A DNA stretch of 64,000 nucleotides from Pseudomonas frederiksbergensis (GTDB lineage: Bacteria; Pseudomonadota; Gammaproteobacteria; Pseudomonadales; Pseudomonadaceae), in the NCBI RefSeq assembly GCF_001952935.1, contig NZ_CP018319.1, positions 4,856,001 to 4,920,000 of the forward strand, written 5' to 3'. Under the pieces are notes generated by a model. The model saw nothing but the letters and a program-made list of their open reading frames with translations. It did no database searches and was not told the DNA's origin. The stretch's first letter is position 1. Each line of letters opens with the position of its first letter. Position numbers and translations under genes: made by a program. This document shows, piece after piece, positions 25,058-33,969 of this stretch.

Positions 25058-25072
25058 ATACCTTAAAGGTAT
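25058..25072. promoter_or_regulatory. CatR binding site candidate
   Basis: ATACC-N5-GGTAT, a perfect LysR-type dyad between catR and catB, 26 bp before the catR ATG and about 86 bp before the catB ATG, the usual place for a recognition site that also autoregulates the regulator. Confidence 0.6.
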
Positions 25073-25158
25073 CAAGTCAGACCAATTCTATATTGGCTTC
25101 CCGAAAAAAGCCGTACCAGAATCGGTTCCAGAACTTTAAGAACCTGACAGGTATCGAC

Positions 25159-26307
25159 ATGCTTGCAACAGCCATTGAATCGATCGAGACGATCATCGTC
25201 GATCTGCCGACCATCCGCCCGCACAAGCTGGCGATGCACACCATGCAGAACCAGACCCTGGTGATCATTCGCGTGCGCTGCGCCGACGGCATTGAAGGCA
25301 TTGGCGAATCCACCACCATCGGTGGCCTGGCCTACGGCAACGAAAGCCCTGACAGCATCAAGACCAACATCGACAAACACTTCGCGCCGCTGCTACTGGG
25401 CCAGGACAGCGCGAACGTGAATGCCGCGATGTTGCGCCTGGAGCGCAGCATCCGTGGCAATACTTTTGCTAAATCAGGTATCGAAACCGCCTTGCTCGAC
25501 GCTCAGGGCAAGCGCCTTGGACTGCCGGTCAGCGAGTTGCTGGGCGGCCGCGTTCGCGATGCCCTGCCAGTGGCGTGGACCCTGGCCAGTGGCGACACCG
25601 GCAAGGACATCGCCGAAGCGGAGAAAATGCTCGACCTGCGCCGCCATCGGATTTTCAAACTGAAAATCGGTGCCGGCGAAGTCAACCGCGACCTGGCTCA
25701 CGTCATTGCAATCAAGAAAGCCTTGGGCGACCGCGCCAGCGTGCGGGTCGATGTCAATCAGGCCTGGGATGAAGCGGTCGCGCTGCGCGCCTGCCGGATC
25801 CTGGGAACCAACGGCATCGACCTGATCGAACAGCCGATCTCGCGCAATAACCGCTCCGGCATGGCGCGCCTGAATGCCATGAGCCCGGCGCCGATCATGG
25901 CCGACGAATCCATCGAGTGCGTGGAAGACGCCTTCAACCTGGCCCGTGAAGGCGCGGCCTCGGTGTTCGCCCTGAAAATCGCCAAGAACGGCGGCCCGCG
26001 CGCCGTGCTGCGAACTGCGGCCATCGCCGAAGCGGCGGGTATCGGCCTGTATGGCGGCACCATGCTCGAAGGCGGCGTCGGCACCCTGGCCTCGGCCCAT
26101 GCTTTTGTCACGCTGAACAAACTGGCGTGGGACACCGAGCTGTTCGGTCCGCTGCTGCTGACTGAAGACATTCTCAGCGAGCCGCTGGTTTATCGCGATT
26201 TTGAGCTGCACGTGCCGAAAACGCCGGGGCTGGGCCTGAATCTCGATGAAGAACGTCTGGCGTTCTTCCGCCGAGACAAAACGTCTACTGCCATTCATCA
26301 AGCCTGA
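25159..26307 (+). CDS. catB: Muconate cycloisomerase (cis,cis-muconate lactonizing enzyme)
   Basis: 382-residue enolase-superfamily enzyme converting cis,cis-muconate to (+)-muconolactone. The catalytic K-x-K motif falls at Lys167-x-Lys169 in FKLKIGAGE, in register with the P. putida enzyme; the metal ligands are in RVDVNQAW, DLIEQP and MADESIE, and the second catalytic base in FALKIAKNGG. ATG 25159 is preceded by GACAGG. First gene of catBCA; catC starts 10 bp after its stop. Confidence 0.95.
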   Translation: MLATAIESIETIIVDLPTIRPHKLAMHTMQNQTLVIIRVRCADGIEGIGESTTIGGLAYGNESPDSIKTNIDKHFAPLLLGQDSANVNAAMLRLERSIRGNTFAKSGIETALLDAQGKRLGLPVSELLGGRVRDALPVAWTLASGDTGKDIAEAEKMLDLRRHRIFKLKIGAGEVNRDLAHVIAIKKALGDRASVRVDVNQAWDEAVALRACRILGTNGIDLIEQPISRNNRSGMARLNAMSPAPIMADESIECVEDAFNLAREGAASVFALKIAKNGGPRAVLRTAAIAEAAGIGLYGGTMLEGGVGTLASAHAFVTLNKLAWDTELFGPLLLTEDILSEPLVYRDFELHVPKTPGLGLNLDEERLAFFRRDKTSTAIHQA

Positions 26308-26317
26308 GGAGAGCATC

Positions 26318-26608
26318 ATGCTGTTCCACGTAAAAATGACCGTGAACCTGCCGGTCGATATGAATCCCGAAGCAGCCGCGAAGCTGAAGGCTGACGAAAA
26401 GGCCCTGGCCCTGCGCCTGCAAGAGCAAGGCAAGTGGCGTCACCTGTGGCGCATCGCCGGACACTATGCCAATTACAGCGTTTTCGACGTCGACAGCGTG
26501 CAGGAACTGCACGACCTGCTCATGCAATTGCCGCTGTTTCCGTATATGGCGATCGAGGTCGAGGCGCTGTGCCGACATCCTTCTTCCATTCGCGAGGATG
26601 ACCGCTGA
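26318..26608 (+). CDS. catC: Muconolactone Delta-isomerase
   Basis: 96-residue small decameric isomerase converting muconolactone to 3-oxoadipate enol-lactone. Typical start MLFHVKMTVNLPVDM and GKWRHLWRIAGHYANYSVFDVDSVQELHDLLMQLPLFPYM; length is standard. GAGGAGAGC Shine-Dalgarno. Confidence 0.95.
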   Translation: MLFHVKMTVNLPVDMNPEAAAKLKADEKALALRLQEQGKWRHLWRIAGHYANYSVFDVDSVQELHDLLMQLPLFPYMAIEVEALCRHPSSIREDDR

Positions 26609-26663
26609 ACCCAGCCTGTTCAGTTCGCTACGCTAATAATTACAAGATGAGGAACCCACCAAA

Positions 26664-27593
26664 ATGAACGTCAAGATTTCCCACACTGCCAGTGTCCAGA
26701 AGTTTCTCGAAGAGGCCAGCGGCCTGCATAACGAGGCCGGCGATCCGCGGGTCAAGGCGCTGGTCTACCGCATCCTGCGCGATTCGGTGAACATCATCGA
26801 AGACCTGGCGGTGACCCCGGAAGAATTCTGGAAAGCCGTCAACTACCTCAACGTGCTGGGCGCGCGTCAAGAGGCCGGGTTGGTGGTGGCCGGGCTCGGT
26901 CTCGAACACTACCTCGACCTGCTGATGGACGCCGAAGACGAGCAGGCCGGCAAGGCCGGCGGCACGCCGCGGACCATCGAAGGCCCTCTGTACGTGGCGG
27001 GTGCGCCGCTGTCGGAAGGCGAAGCGCGACTGGATGACGGCGTTGATCCGGGGGTGGTGCTGTTCATGCAGGGCCAGGTCAAGAACACCGCCGGCGAACC
27101 GTTGGCCGGTGCGGTTGTGGACGTCTGGCACGCCAACACCGGCGGCACTTACTCCTACTTCGATACCACTCAATCGGCGTTCAACCTGCGTCGTCGTATC
27201 GTCACCGATGCCGAGGGTCGTTATCGCTTTCGCAGCATCGTGCCGTCGGGCTATGGCTGCCCGCCGGACGGTCCGACCCAGCAACTGCTCGATCAACTGG
27301 GCCGTCATGGGCAGCGGCCGGCGCACATTCACTTCTTCATTTCCGCGCCGGATCATCGTCACCTGACCACCCAGATCAACCTCGATGGCGATCAATACCT
27401 GCACGACGATTTCGCCTATGCCACCCGTGACGAGCTGATTGCCAAAATCACCTTCAGCGACGATCCACAGCGCGCAGCGGCACACGGTGTCAGCGGTCGT
27501 TTTGCCGAAATCGACTTCGATTTCACCTTGCAGACCTCCGCGCAACCCGACGAGCAGCAACGCCACGAACGGGTCCGCGCACTCGAGGACTGA
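26664..27593 (+). CDS. catA: Catechol 1,2-dioxygenase
   Basis: 309-residue intradiol dioxygenase that opens catechol to cis,cis-muconate. Non-heme Fe(III) ligands are visible: Tyr163 (GTYSYFD), Tyr197 (VPSGYGCPP), His221 and His223 (RPAHIHFF), with spacing as in the Pseudomonas enzyme. N-terminal helical dimerisation domain present. Last gene of catBCA, followed by a hairpin at 27615. Confidence 0.96.
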   Translation: MNVKISHTASVQKFLEEASGLHNEAGDPRVKALVYRILRDSVNIIEDLAVTPEEFWKAVNYLNVLGARQEAGLVVAGLGLEHYLDLLMDAEDEQAGKAGGTPRTIEGPLYVAGAPLSEGEARLDDGVDPGVVLFMQGQVKNTAGEPLAGAVVDVWHANTGGTYSYFDTTQSAFNLRRRIVTDAEGRYRFRSIVPSGYGCPPDGPTQQLLDQLGRHGQRPAHIHFFISAPDHRHLTTQINLDGDQYLHDDFAYATRDELIAKITFSDDPQRAAAHGVSGRFAEIDFDFTLQTSAQPDEQQRHERVRALED

Positions 27594-27614
27594 TATCCTC
27601 GAACAACAACCGGG

Positions 27615-27644
27615 CCACGAGATAACCGACTGTTTATCTCGTGG
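27615..27644 (+). terminator. Hairpin after catA
   Basis: CCACGAGATAA / TTATCTCGTGG, 11-bp stem with an 8-base loop between catA and benR. No U-tract follows, so it may be an RNA-stabilising hairpin or a weak terminator. Confidence 0.45.
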
Positions 27645-27706
27645 TCTTCGGCGTTTCGACCCTGGAATGGCCCGACGCAACCTATAACAACAATGAGAGT
27701 GACCCG

Positions 27707-28666
27707 ATGATGCAAGCGCAACTGTTGAGTCAGCGCAGCACCGTATTCGACCACGCCGACCCTTACGCGGTGTCGGGGTACGTCAATCAGCATGTCGGTA
27801 ACCATTGCATTCTGATGCCCCGGGCCGGGCGACCGCTGGCCAGCCTCAATCACCGCAAGTTTGCCAGCCTCGACCTGTGCCGCATCAGTTACGGTGGCAT
27901 CGTGCGCGTCACATCGGGCGCGCTGGAAAGCATCTATCACCTGCAAGTGCTGCTGCGCGGCAACTGCCTGTGGCGCGGCCACGGCCAGGAACACTACTTC
28001 GCCCCCGGCGAGTTGCTGCTGATCAATCCCGACGATCCGGTGGACCTGACGTATTCCGACGATTGCGAAAAATTCATTCTGAAAGTCCCCACCCCGTTGC
28101 TGGAATCCGTATGCGATGAACAGCGCTGGCGCTATCCGGGGCAGGGCGTACGGTTTCTGGAGAACCGTTATCAGCTCAATGAGCTGGAAGGCTTTGTCGG
28201 TCTGCTGGCGATGATTTGTCAGGAAGCCGAGGCCACCGAGCAGATTCCCAAGGTGCAGGAGCACTACGCACAGATCATCGTCAGCAAGATGCTCAGCCTG
28301 ATGAAGACCAACGTCAGCCGGATCAGTCTCGGCTCACAGACGGCCACGTTCGAGGTGATTGCCGACTACATCGCAGGCCACCTCAAACAGGACATCGACA
28401 GCGAAGAACTGGCACGCCAGGCGCGGATGAGTCTGCGCTCGCTGTACGGATTGTTCGAACGCAACGCCGGCACCACGCCGAAAAACTACATCCGGCAAAA
28501 ACGCCTTGAGCGCATCAACGCCTGCCTGAGCGACCCGACCTGCAACGTGCGCAATGTCACGGAAGTGGCGATGGATTACGGCTTCCTGCACCTGGGGCGG
28601 TTTTCCGACAGCTATCGCAAGCAGTTCGGCGAATTACCGTCGGACACCCTCAAGCGCCGCCACTGA
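27707..28666 (+). CDS. benR: AraC/XylS-family activator of benzoate genes, BenR
   Basis: 319 residues. N-terminal AraC_binding_2 cupin-like domain (about 45-220; SYGGIVRVTSGALESIYHLQVLLRGNCLW), C-terminal double HTH (about 225-319: DIDSEELARQARMSLRSLYGLFERNAGTTPKNYIRQKRLERINACL). Sequence type is that of BenR/XylS, which bind benzoate and activate benABCD. Start at the tandem ATGATG, 27707. Two XylS/BenR half-sites occur before benA, 160 bp downstream. Confidence 0.92.
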   Translation: MMQAQLLSQRSTVFDHADPYAVSGYVNQHVGNHCILMPRAGRPLASLNHRKFASLDLCRISYGGIVRVTSGALESIYHLQVLLRGNCLWRGHGQEHYFAPGELLLINPDDPVDLTYSDDCEKFILKVPTPLLESVCDEQRWRYPGQGVRFLENRYQLNELEGFVGLLAMICQEAEATEQIPKVQEHYAQIIVSKMLSLMKTNVSRISLGSQTATFEVIADYIAGHLKQDIDSEELARQARMSLRSLYGLFERNAGTTPKNYIRQKRLERINACLSDPTCNVRNVTEVAMDYGFLHLGRFSDSYRKQFGELPSDTLKRRH

Positions 28667-28706
28667 CCTGGCAAACACCGCCCATCCCTGTGGGAGCATG
28701 GCTGCT

Positions 28707-28814
28707 GATCGTTCCCACGCTCCCGCGTGGGAATGCAGCCCGGGACGCTCTGCGTCCCAAAAGCGGACGCGGAGCGTCCGTTGAGGCATTCCCACGCAGA
28801 GCGTGGGAACGATC
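28707..28814. repeat. Imperfect inverted-repeat element (GATCGTTCCCACGC type)
   Basis: Ends GATCGTTCCCACGCTC and GAGCGTGGGAACGATC are perfect inverted repeats; inside are further palindromes around GGACGCTCTGCGTCC and GCATTCCCACGC. A common intergenic palindrome type in Pseudomonas, different from the REP family. It ends 11 bp before the first BenR half-site. Confidence 0.8.
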
Positions 28815-28825
28815 AAAAATCCTGC

Positions 28826-28861
28826 TGCACAAAACGGATACAGGTCTGCACCCAGCGGATA
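28826..28861 (+). promoter_or_regulatory. BenR/XylS operator, two direct half-sites
   Basis: TGCA-N6-GGATA occurs at 28826-28840 and again at 28847-28861, exactly 21 bp apart. This matches the established XylS/BenR recognition motif TGCA-N6-GGNTA arranged as two direct repeats. A -10-like TAGCAT follows about 21 bp further on (28883). Confidence 0.85.
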
Positions 28862-28924
28862 GTCCGCCCCATCCCCCCGTCCTAGCATGGCCCTGCCTGA
28901 ATAAAAACAATGGAGGCGGCGGCC

Positions 28925-30289
28925 ATGTCCCTGCGACCCGAATACCTTCACTCCCTGCTCGAAGATGACAAAGAACAGGGTATCTATCGCTGTAAGCGCG
29001 AAATGTTCACTGACCCGCGGCTGTTCGATCTCGAGATGCAGCACATCTTCGAAGGCAACTGGCTGTACCTGGCCCACGAAAGCCAGATCCCCAACAAAAA
29101 CGATTTCTACACCACCACCATGGGGCGCCAGTCGATCTTCATCGCGCGCAACAAGGACGGTGAGCTCAATGCGTTCCTCAACGCCTGCAGCCATCGCGGC
29201 GCGACGCTGTGCCGGCACAAATCCGGCAACAAGAGCTCGTACACCTGCCCATTCCACGGCTGGACCTTCAACAACTCCGGCAAGCTGCTCAAGGTCAAGG
29301 ATCCGGCCGAAGCGGGCTACCCGGCGAGCTTCAACTGCGAAGGCTCCCACGACCTGACCAAAGTCGCGCGTTTCGAGTCATATCGCGGCTTCTTGTTCGG
29401 CAGCCTCAAGGCCGACGTAGTCTCGCTGGTTGAGCATCTGGGCGAGTCGGCAAAGATCATCGACATGATCGTCGATCAGTCCGCCGATGGCCTGGAAGTA
29501 CTGCGCGGTTCTTCCAGCTACATCTACGAAGGCAACTGGAAGCTCACCGCCGAAAACGGTGCCGACGGCTATCACGTCAGCTCCGTGCACTGGAACTACG
29601 CCGCTACCCAGAATCAGCGCAAGCAACGCGAGGCCGGCGATTGCAACCCGACCATGAGCGCCGGCAGTTGGGCCAAGCAGGGCGGTGGTTTCTACTCCTT
29701 CGACAAGGGCCACATGCTGCTCTGGACCCGTTGGGCCAACCCTGAAGATCGCCCGTTGTACGAGCGTCGCGATGAACTGGCCCAGGACTTCGGCAAGGCC
29801 CGCGCCGACTGGATGATCGAGAACTCGCGCAACCTGTGCCTGTACCCGAACGTGTACCTGATGGACCAGTTCAGTTCGCAGATCCGCATCGCCCGGCCGA
29901 TCTCGGTCAATCGCACGGAAATCACCATTTACTGCATCGCCCCCAAAGGCGAAAGCGACCACGCCCGTTCGAGCCGGATTCGTCAGTACGAAGACTTCTT
30001 CAACGTCAGCGGCATGGCGACCCCGGACGACCTGGAAGAGTTTCGTTCCTGCCAGACCAGTTATCAGGGCAGCGTGACCGCCTGGAACGACATGTCCCGT
30101 GGCGCCGAACACTGGATCGAAGGCGCCGATGAGGCGGCCAGGGAAATCGACCTGCATCCGCTGCTCAGCGGTGTGCGCACCGAAGACGAAGGCCTGTTCG
30201 TGCTGCAACACAAGTATTGGCAGCAGACCATGCTCAAGGCCTTGGCCGCCGAGCAGTCCGAACTGATTCCTGTGGAGGCCGTGCAATGA
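28925..30289 (+). CDS. benA: Benzoate 1,2-dioxygenase large (alpha) subunit
   Basis: 454-residue oxygenase component adding O2 to benzoate to give the cis-diol. Rieske [2Fe-2S] ligands Cys88-x-His90 and Cys108-x2-His111; mononuclear iron site Asp214, His217 and His222 in NGADGYHVSSVHWNY. Start at ATG 28925 with GGAGGC upstream. Stop overlaps benB (ATGA). BenR sites lie 60-100 bp upstream. Confidence 0.95.
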   Translation: MSLRPEYLHSLLEDDKEQGIYRCKREMFTDPRLFDLEMQHIFEGNWLYLAHESQIPNKNDFYTTTMGRQSIFIARNKDGELNAFLNACSHRGATLCRHKSGNKSSYTCPFHGWTFNNSGKLLKVKDPAEAGYPASFNCEGSHDLTKVARFESYRGFLFGSLKADVVSLVEHLGESAKIIDMIVDQSADGLEVLRGSSSYIYEGNWKLTAENGADGYHVSSVHWNYAATQNQRKQREAGDCNPTMSAGSWAKQGGGFYSFDKGHMLLWTRWANPEDRPLYERRDELAQDFGKARADWMIENSRNLCLYPNVYLMDQFSSQIRIARPISVNRTEITIYCIAPKGESDHARSSRIRQYEDFFNVSGMATPDDLEEFRSCQTSYQGSVTAWNDMSRGAEHWIEGADEAAREIDLHPLLSGVRTEDEGLFVLQHKYWQQTMLKALAAEQSELIPVEAVQ

Positions 30290-30774
30290 CCATCACCTAT
30301 GACGCCGTGCGTGATTTTCTCTACCGCGAAGCGCGCTACCTCGACGACCGGCAGTGGGACGAATGGCTGGAGTTGTACGCCCCGGACGCGACGTTCTGGA
30401 TGCCATCCTGGGACGACAACGACGAGTTGACTGAAGACCCACAACGGGAAATCTCGCTGATCTGGTACGGCAACCGCACCGGCCTGGAAGACCGCGTCTT
30501 CCGCATCAAGACCGAGCGTTCCAGCGCCACCATGCCGGACACCCGCACCTCGCACAACATCAGCAACATCGAGCTGCTCGAACAGGCCGACGGCTTCTGC
30601 AACGTGCGCTTCAACTGGCACACCCTGAGCTTTCGCTACAAGACCGTCGACAGCTATTTCGGCAGCAGTTTCTACACCCTCGATGTGCGCGGTGAAAACC
30701 CGCTGATCAAGGCCAAGAAAGTGATCCTGAAGAACGATTACGTTCGCCAGGTCATCGATGTCTACCACCTGTGA
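30286..30774 (+). CDS. benB: Benzoate 1,2-dioxygenase small (beta) subunit
   Basis: 162 residues, NTF2-like fold, the structural subunit of the alpha3-beta3 dioxygenase. Marks: YREARYLDDRQWDEWLELYAPDATFWMPSWDDND and the RVFRIKTERSSATMPDTRTSHNISNIE stretch. Start overlaps the benA stop; benC follows by 10 bp. Confidence 0.95.
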   Translation: MTITYDAVRDFLYREARYLDDRQWDEWLELYAPDATFWMPSWDDNDELTEDPQREISLIWYGNRTGLEDRVFRIKTERSSATMPDTRTSHNISNIELLEQADGFCNVRFNWHTLSFRYKTVDSYFGSSFYTLDVRGENPLIKAKKVILKNDYVRQVIDVYHL

Positions 30775-30784
30775 GGCAGCGGTC

Positions 30785-31798
30785 ATGACTCATTCCATCG
30801 CATTCAATTTCGAAGACGGCGTCACCCGATTCATCGACGCCAATGTCGGCGAAACCGTGGCCGATGCCGCGTATCGCCAGGGCATCAATATTCCACTGGA
30901 TTGCCGCGACGGCGCTTGCGGCACCTGCAAATGCTTCGCCGAGGCCGGCCGTTATGATTTGGGCGAGGAGTACATCGAAGATGCACTCAGCGCGGAAGAG
31001 GCCGAGCAAGGTTTTGTCCTGACCTGCCAGATGCGCGCCCAGAGCGATTGCGTGGTGCGCGTGCCGACCTCATCCGAGGTATGCCGCACCCGCCAGGCCA
31101 GTTACGACGCGACCATCAGTGCCGTGCGCCAGTTGTCCGACAGCACCATCGCGCTGTCGATCAAGGGCGAAGCCCTGAGCAAACTGGCGTTCCTGCCGGG
31201 GCAATACGTGAACCTGGGGATTCCCGGCAGCGAGCAGACCCGCGCCTATTCGTTCAGCTCGTTGCAGCGCGACGGCGAGGTCAGTTTCCTGATCCGCAAC
31301 GTGCCCGGCGGCTTGATGAGCAGCTTCCTCACCGGCATGGCCAAAGCCGGCGACAGCATGAGCCTGGCGGGGCCGTTGGGCAGTTTCTATCTGCGCGACA
31401 TTCGCCGTCCGTTGTTGCTGCTGGCCGGCGGTACGGGGCTGGCACCGTTTACCGCGATGCTGGAAAAAATCGCCGAGCAGGGCAGTGAACATCCGTTGCA
31501 TTTGATCTACGGCGTGACCAACGATTTCGATCTGGTGGAAATGGATCGACTGGAAGCCTTTGCCGCGCGAATCCCGAACTTCAGCTTCAGTGCCTGCGTG
31601 GCCAACCCGGACAGTCAGCACCCGCTCAAGGGCTACGTGACCCAGCACATCGAGCCGCAGCATTTGAACGAAGGCGACGTCGATGTCTACCTGTGCGGCC
31701 CGCCGCCGATGGTCGAGGCGGTCAGCCAGTTCATCCGCGAAAAGGGCATCGCGCCGACAAACTTTTACTACGAGAAATTTGCCGCCAGCGCGGCCTGA
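30785..31798 (+). CDS. benC: Benzoate 1,2-dioxygenase electron transfer component
   Basis: 337 residues. N-terminal plant-type [2Fe-2S] ferredoxin (Cys40, Cys45, Cys48 and Cys81), then FAD-binding (RAYSFSS) and NAD-binding (LLAGGTGLAPFTAMLEKIA) reductase domains, passing electrons from NADH to BenAB. ATG 30785 is chosen; the open frame begins nine codons earlier inside benB. Confidence 0.95.
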   Translation: MTHSIAFNFEDGVTRFIDANVGETVADAAYRQGINIPLDCRDGACGTCKCFAEAGRYDLGEEYIEDALSAEEAEQGFVLTCQMRAQSDCVVRVPTSSEVCRTRQASYDATISAVRQLSDSTIALSIKGEALSKLAFLPGQYVNLGIPGSEQTRAYSFSSLQRDGEVSFLIRNVPGGLMSSFLTGMAKAGDSMSLAGPLGSFYLRDIRRPLLLLAGGTGLAPFTAMLEKIAEQGSEHPLHLIYGVTNDFDLVEMDRLEAFAARIPNFSFSACVANPDSQHPLKGYVTQHIEPQHLNEGDVDVYLCGPPPMVEAVSQFIREKGIAPTNFYYEKFAASAA

Positions 31799-31822
31799 GC
31801 CGCGTTGTTGTGGGAGAGAGAA

Positions 31823-32596
31823 ATGAACAGATTCACAGAGAAAGTCGCGCTGATCACTGGAGCAGCCCAAGGCATTGGTCGGCGCGTTGCCGAGCGCATG
31901 GCGGCGGAAGGTGCGCGGTTGATTCTGGTCGATCGCTCCGAACTGGTGTTCGATGTCCAGCAGCAATTGGGGCAGGGCAGCCAGGTGCTCGCGCTGACTG
32001 CCGATCTTGAGCAATACAGCGAATGCAGCCGAGTCATGCAAACTGCCGTCGAGCGTTTCGGGCGTCTGGATGTGCTGGTCAATAATGTGGGGGGGACGAT
32101 CTGGGCCAAGCCTTTTGAGCATTACGAAGCGTCGCAGATTGAGGCTGAGGTGCGCCGTTCACTGTTTCCGACGCTGTGGTGCTGTCATGCCGCGCTGCCG
32201 TTCATGCTCGAGCAGGGCAGCGGCGCCATCGTCAACGTTTCGTCCATCGCCACGCGCAGTGTCAATCGCGTGCCGTACGGTGCGGCGAAGGGTGGGGTCA
32301 ACGCGCTGACCGCTTGCCTGGCGTTCGAAACCGCCGGTCGCGGGATTCGGGTCAATGCCACCGCGCCCGGTGGCACTGAAGCGCCGCCGCGGGTCATTCC
32401 GCGCAACAGCGCTGATCAGAGCGAACAAGAGAAGGTCTGGTATCAGCAGATAGTCGACCAGACGCTCGACAGCAGTTTGATGAAGCGCTATGGCACGCTG
32501 GATGAACAGGCAAGCGCAATTCTGTTTCTGGCCAGCGACGAAGCGTCTTACATTACCGGCATGATCATGCCGGTCGGTGGCGGCGACCTCGGTTGA
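31823..32596 (+). CDS. benD: 1,6-dihydroxycyclohexa-2,4-diene-1-carboxylate dehydrogenase
   Basis: 257-residue short-chain dehydrogenase that turns the benzoate cis-diol into catechol with CO2 release. Rossmann motif TGAAQGIG at 12-19, NNVGG at 87-91, catalytic Ser140, Tyr152 and Lys156 (YGAAKGG). GGGAGAGAG precedes ATG. Last ben gene here; no benK, benE or porin gene follows. Confidence 0.94.
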   Translation: MNRFTEKVALITGAAQGIGRRVAERMAAEGARLILVDRSELVFDVQQQLGQGSQVLALTADLEQYSECSRVMQTAVERFGRLDVLVNNVGGTIWAKPFEHYEASQIEAEVRRSLFPTLWCCHAALPFMLEQGSGAIVNVSSIATRSVNRVPYGAAKGGVNALTACLAFETAGRGIRVNATAPGGTEAPPRVIPRNSADQSEQEKVWYQQIVDQTLDSSLMKRYGTLDEQASAILFLASDEASYITGMIMPVGGGDLG

Positions 32597-32601
32597 TTCA
32601 C

Positions 32602-32964
32602 TTACAAGCGACGCTGAAACGCTTTGATGATTCTGAGCGTGGCGTTGCTGGTGTTCAGGTCCTGGACCGCGTCCAGCGGATACCAGATGCAATCGAAGAT
32701 TTCGTTTTGTGGGCGGGCCTCATCCGCGTTCTCCACGGAGGCCTCGTAAACATGGTGTTGGGTGCTGGCCGTTTGCAATTCCATCAGGTACAGCATCCCA
32801 GCGACCCCAAGCCCGGTCTCTTCCTGGAGCTCTCGTGTGGCGGCGTCGGCAATGGCTTCACCACGTTCAACCTTTCCGCCGGGCAGCATCCACCGACTCC
32901 TTGGCTTGCGCACCAGGAGAATGTGTCGGTGTTGCTCGCAAATGACGGTCGCGCGTACTTTCAT
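32602..32964 (-). CDS. NUDIX hydrolase
   Basis: 120 residues with a full Nudix box, GGKVERGEAIADAATRELQEETGL (about 28-51), so a Mg-dependent pyrophosphohydrolase. N-terminal VICEQHRHILLVRKPRSRWMLP and C-terminal IWYPLDAVQDL fit the MutT/ADP-ribose group. Convergent with benD, six bases apart; unrelated to benzoate use. Confidence 0.87.
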   Translation of the reverse strand: MKVRATVICEQHRHILLVRKPRSRWMLPGGKVERGEAIADAATRELQEETGLGVAGMLYLMELQTASTQHHVYEASVENADEARPQNEIFDCIWYPLDAVQDLNTSNATLRIIKAFQRRL

Positions 32965-33175
32965 GTGTTACCCGATTGCTGTTTGTCATAAAACAGTCAT
33001 AAAAATGCAATATTCGAGCCGAGGTGTCTGCCTCAATGGTTGGAGTGATGGACGAGGCTGGAAGTGCGATCGCGTTTCGAAATACTGGCGCGACGTCTGG
33101 TCGGCACTTCTTGAAGGGGCGGGTGTAAGGTATTCAAGTGAATCCAGGATCATCACTGCCGAAATGGAGGTGACT

Positions 33176-33379
33176 ATGAGCGTTCCGATGCTGACCAAAA
33201 TGCACATGAACGGTTATGACGTACTCAGCGTGAACAACGGCCCGTGGCGGGTGTGCACCAAAGGTGACCGGCTTGGAGCCTTTGGCAGTAGAGAGGAAGC
33301 ACTGGCCTTTGCGGCCGCTCTTCCAGGCTACAAGGCCAGAGCAAGTCGGCCTGCACGCAGCCAGCAATCAGACAAATAG
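33176..33379 (+). CDS. Small DUF2188-like protein
   Basis: 67 residues with MNGYDVLSVNNGPWRVCTKG then DRLGAFGSREEALAFAAALP: a short beta sheet plus helix resembling DUF2188 (W-V...G...F-S--EA---A). GGAGGTG lies four bases before ATG 33176. A UUCG-loop terminator follows. Function unknown. Confidence 0.65.
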   Translation: MSVPMLTKMHMNGYDVLSVNNGPWRVCTKGDRLGAFGSREEALAFAAALPGYKARASRPARSQQSDK

Positions 33380-33387
33380 CACGCTTG

Positions 33388-33413
33388 AAGCCCTGGTTCG
33401 CCGGGGCTTTTCT
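33388..33413 (+). terminator. UUCG-tetraloop terminator
   Basis: AAGCCCTGG-TTCG-CCGGGGCTT stem (one mismatch) followed by TTCTTT, nine bases after the small gene's stop. The rest of the 180-bp gap to the next gene shows nothing. Confidence 0.75.
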
Positions 33414-33559
33414 TTGTGCACTTGATCCTTGCTCATGCCGGTCTCGCCCTTTGCAACCAGCGTTCGATCCCGATAAACACGCGATTCGGAGCTGCAGCCA
33501 CCCAACGCCGCCAGTACAACGACCAGCGCGCCTGGAGGTTTGTGCATGGCAATGCTCTG

Positions 33560-33799
33560 CTATTGAGCTTTTGTTCGAGTGATGATCTTGGCCTTCACTT
33601 CCTCGGCATACCCCTTCAGTCGTTCTTCATCTCCCTGAAACAACTCGCACAGCTTCAGGATTGCTTGTGCATCCACGTCATTGCCAGTCAGGCGTAGCTG
33701 CTCTGCGATGCGTAAAAGCTCTACGGCTGACCATCTCAAATCCGACGCAAGCCCTTGCAGGTCACGCCGAAGTTCATTTTCAGATTCGTTAAGCCACAT
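33560..33799 (-). CDS. Hypothetical protein, mostly helical
   Basis: 79 residues from the ATG preceded by AGGAGGTCATC: MWLNESENELRRDLQGLASD, then LRWSAVELLRIAEQLRLTGN. Charged amphipathic helices, no TM. A longer frame from 33943 is open but lacks a Shine-Dalgarno. AT-richer than neighbours. Not recognised. Confidence 0.55.
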   Translation of the reverse strand: MWLNESENELRRDLQGLASDLRWSAVELLRIAEQLRLTGNDVDAQAILKLCELFQGDEERLKGYAEEVKAKIITRTKAQ

Positions 33800-33969
33800 G
33801 ATGACCTCCTGCCATTCTCCGCTACAAAATTTTAGTCCCATTTCCCGGGCCAGGGCGTTTTGTTCGTCTGGACCGTTGGTGCAACCTTCTGTCGGGAAGA
33901 TGAACGCGAACCCGCAGATTTGATGTCGTAGTGAGGTAGTCAATTTTTGCTAGGGCGAGGCAACATCAA

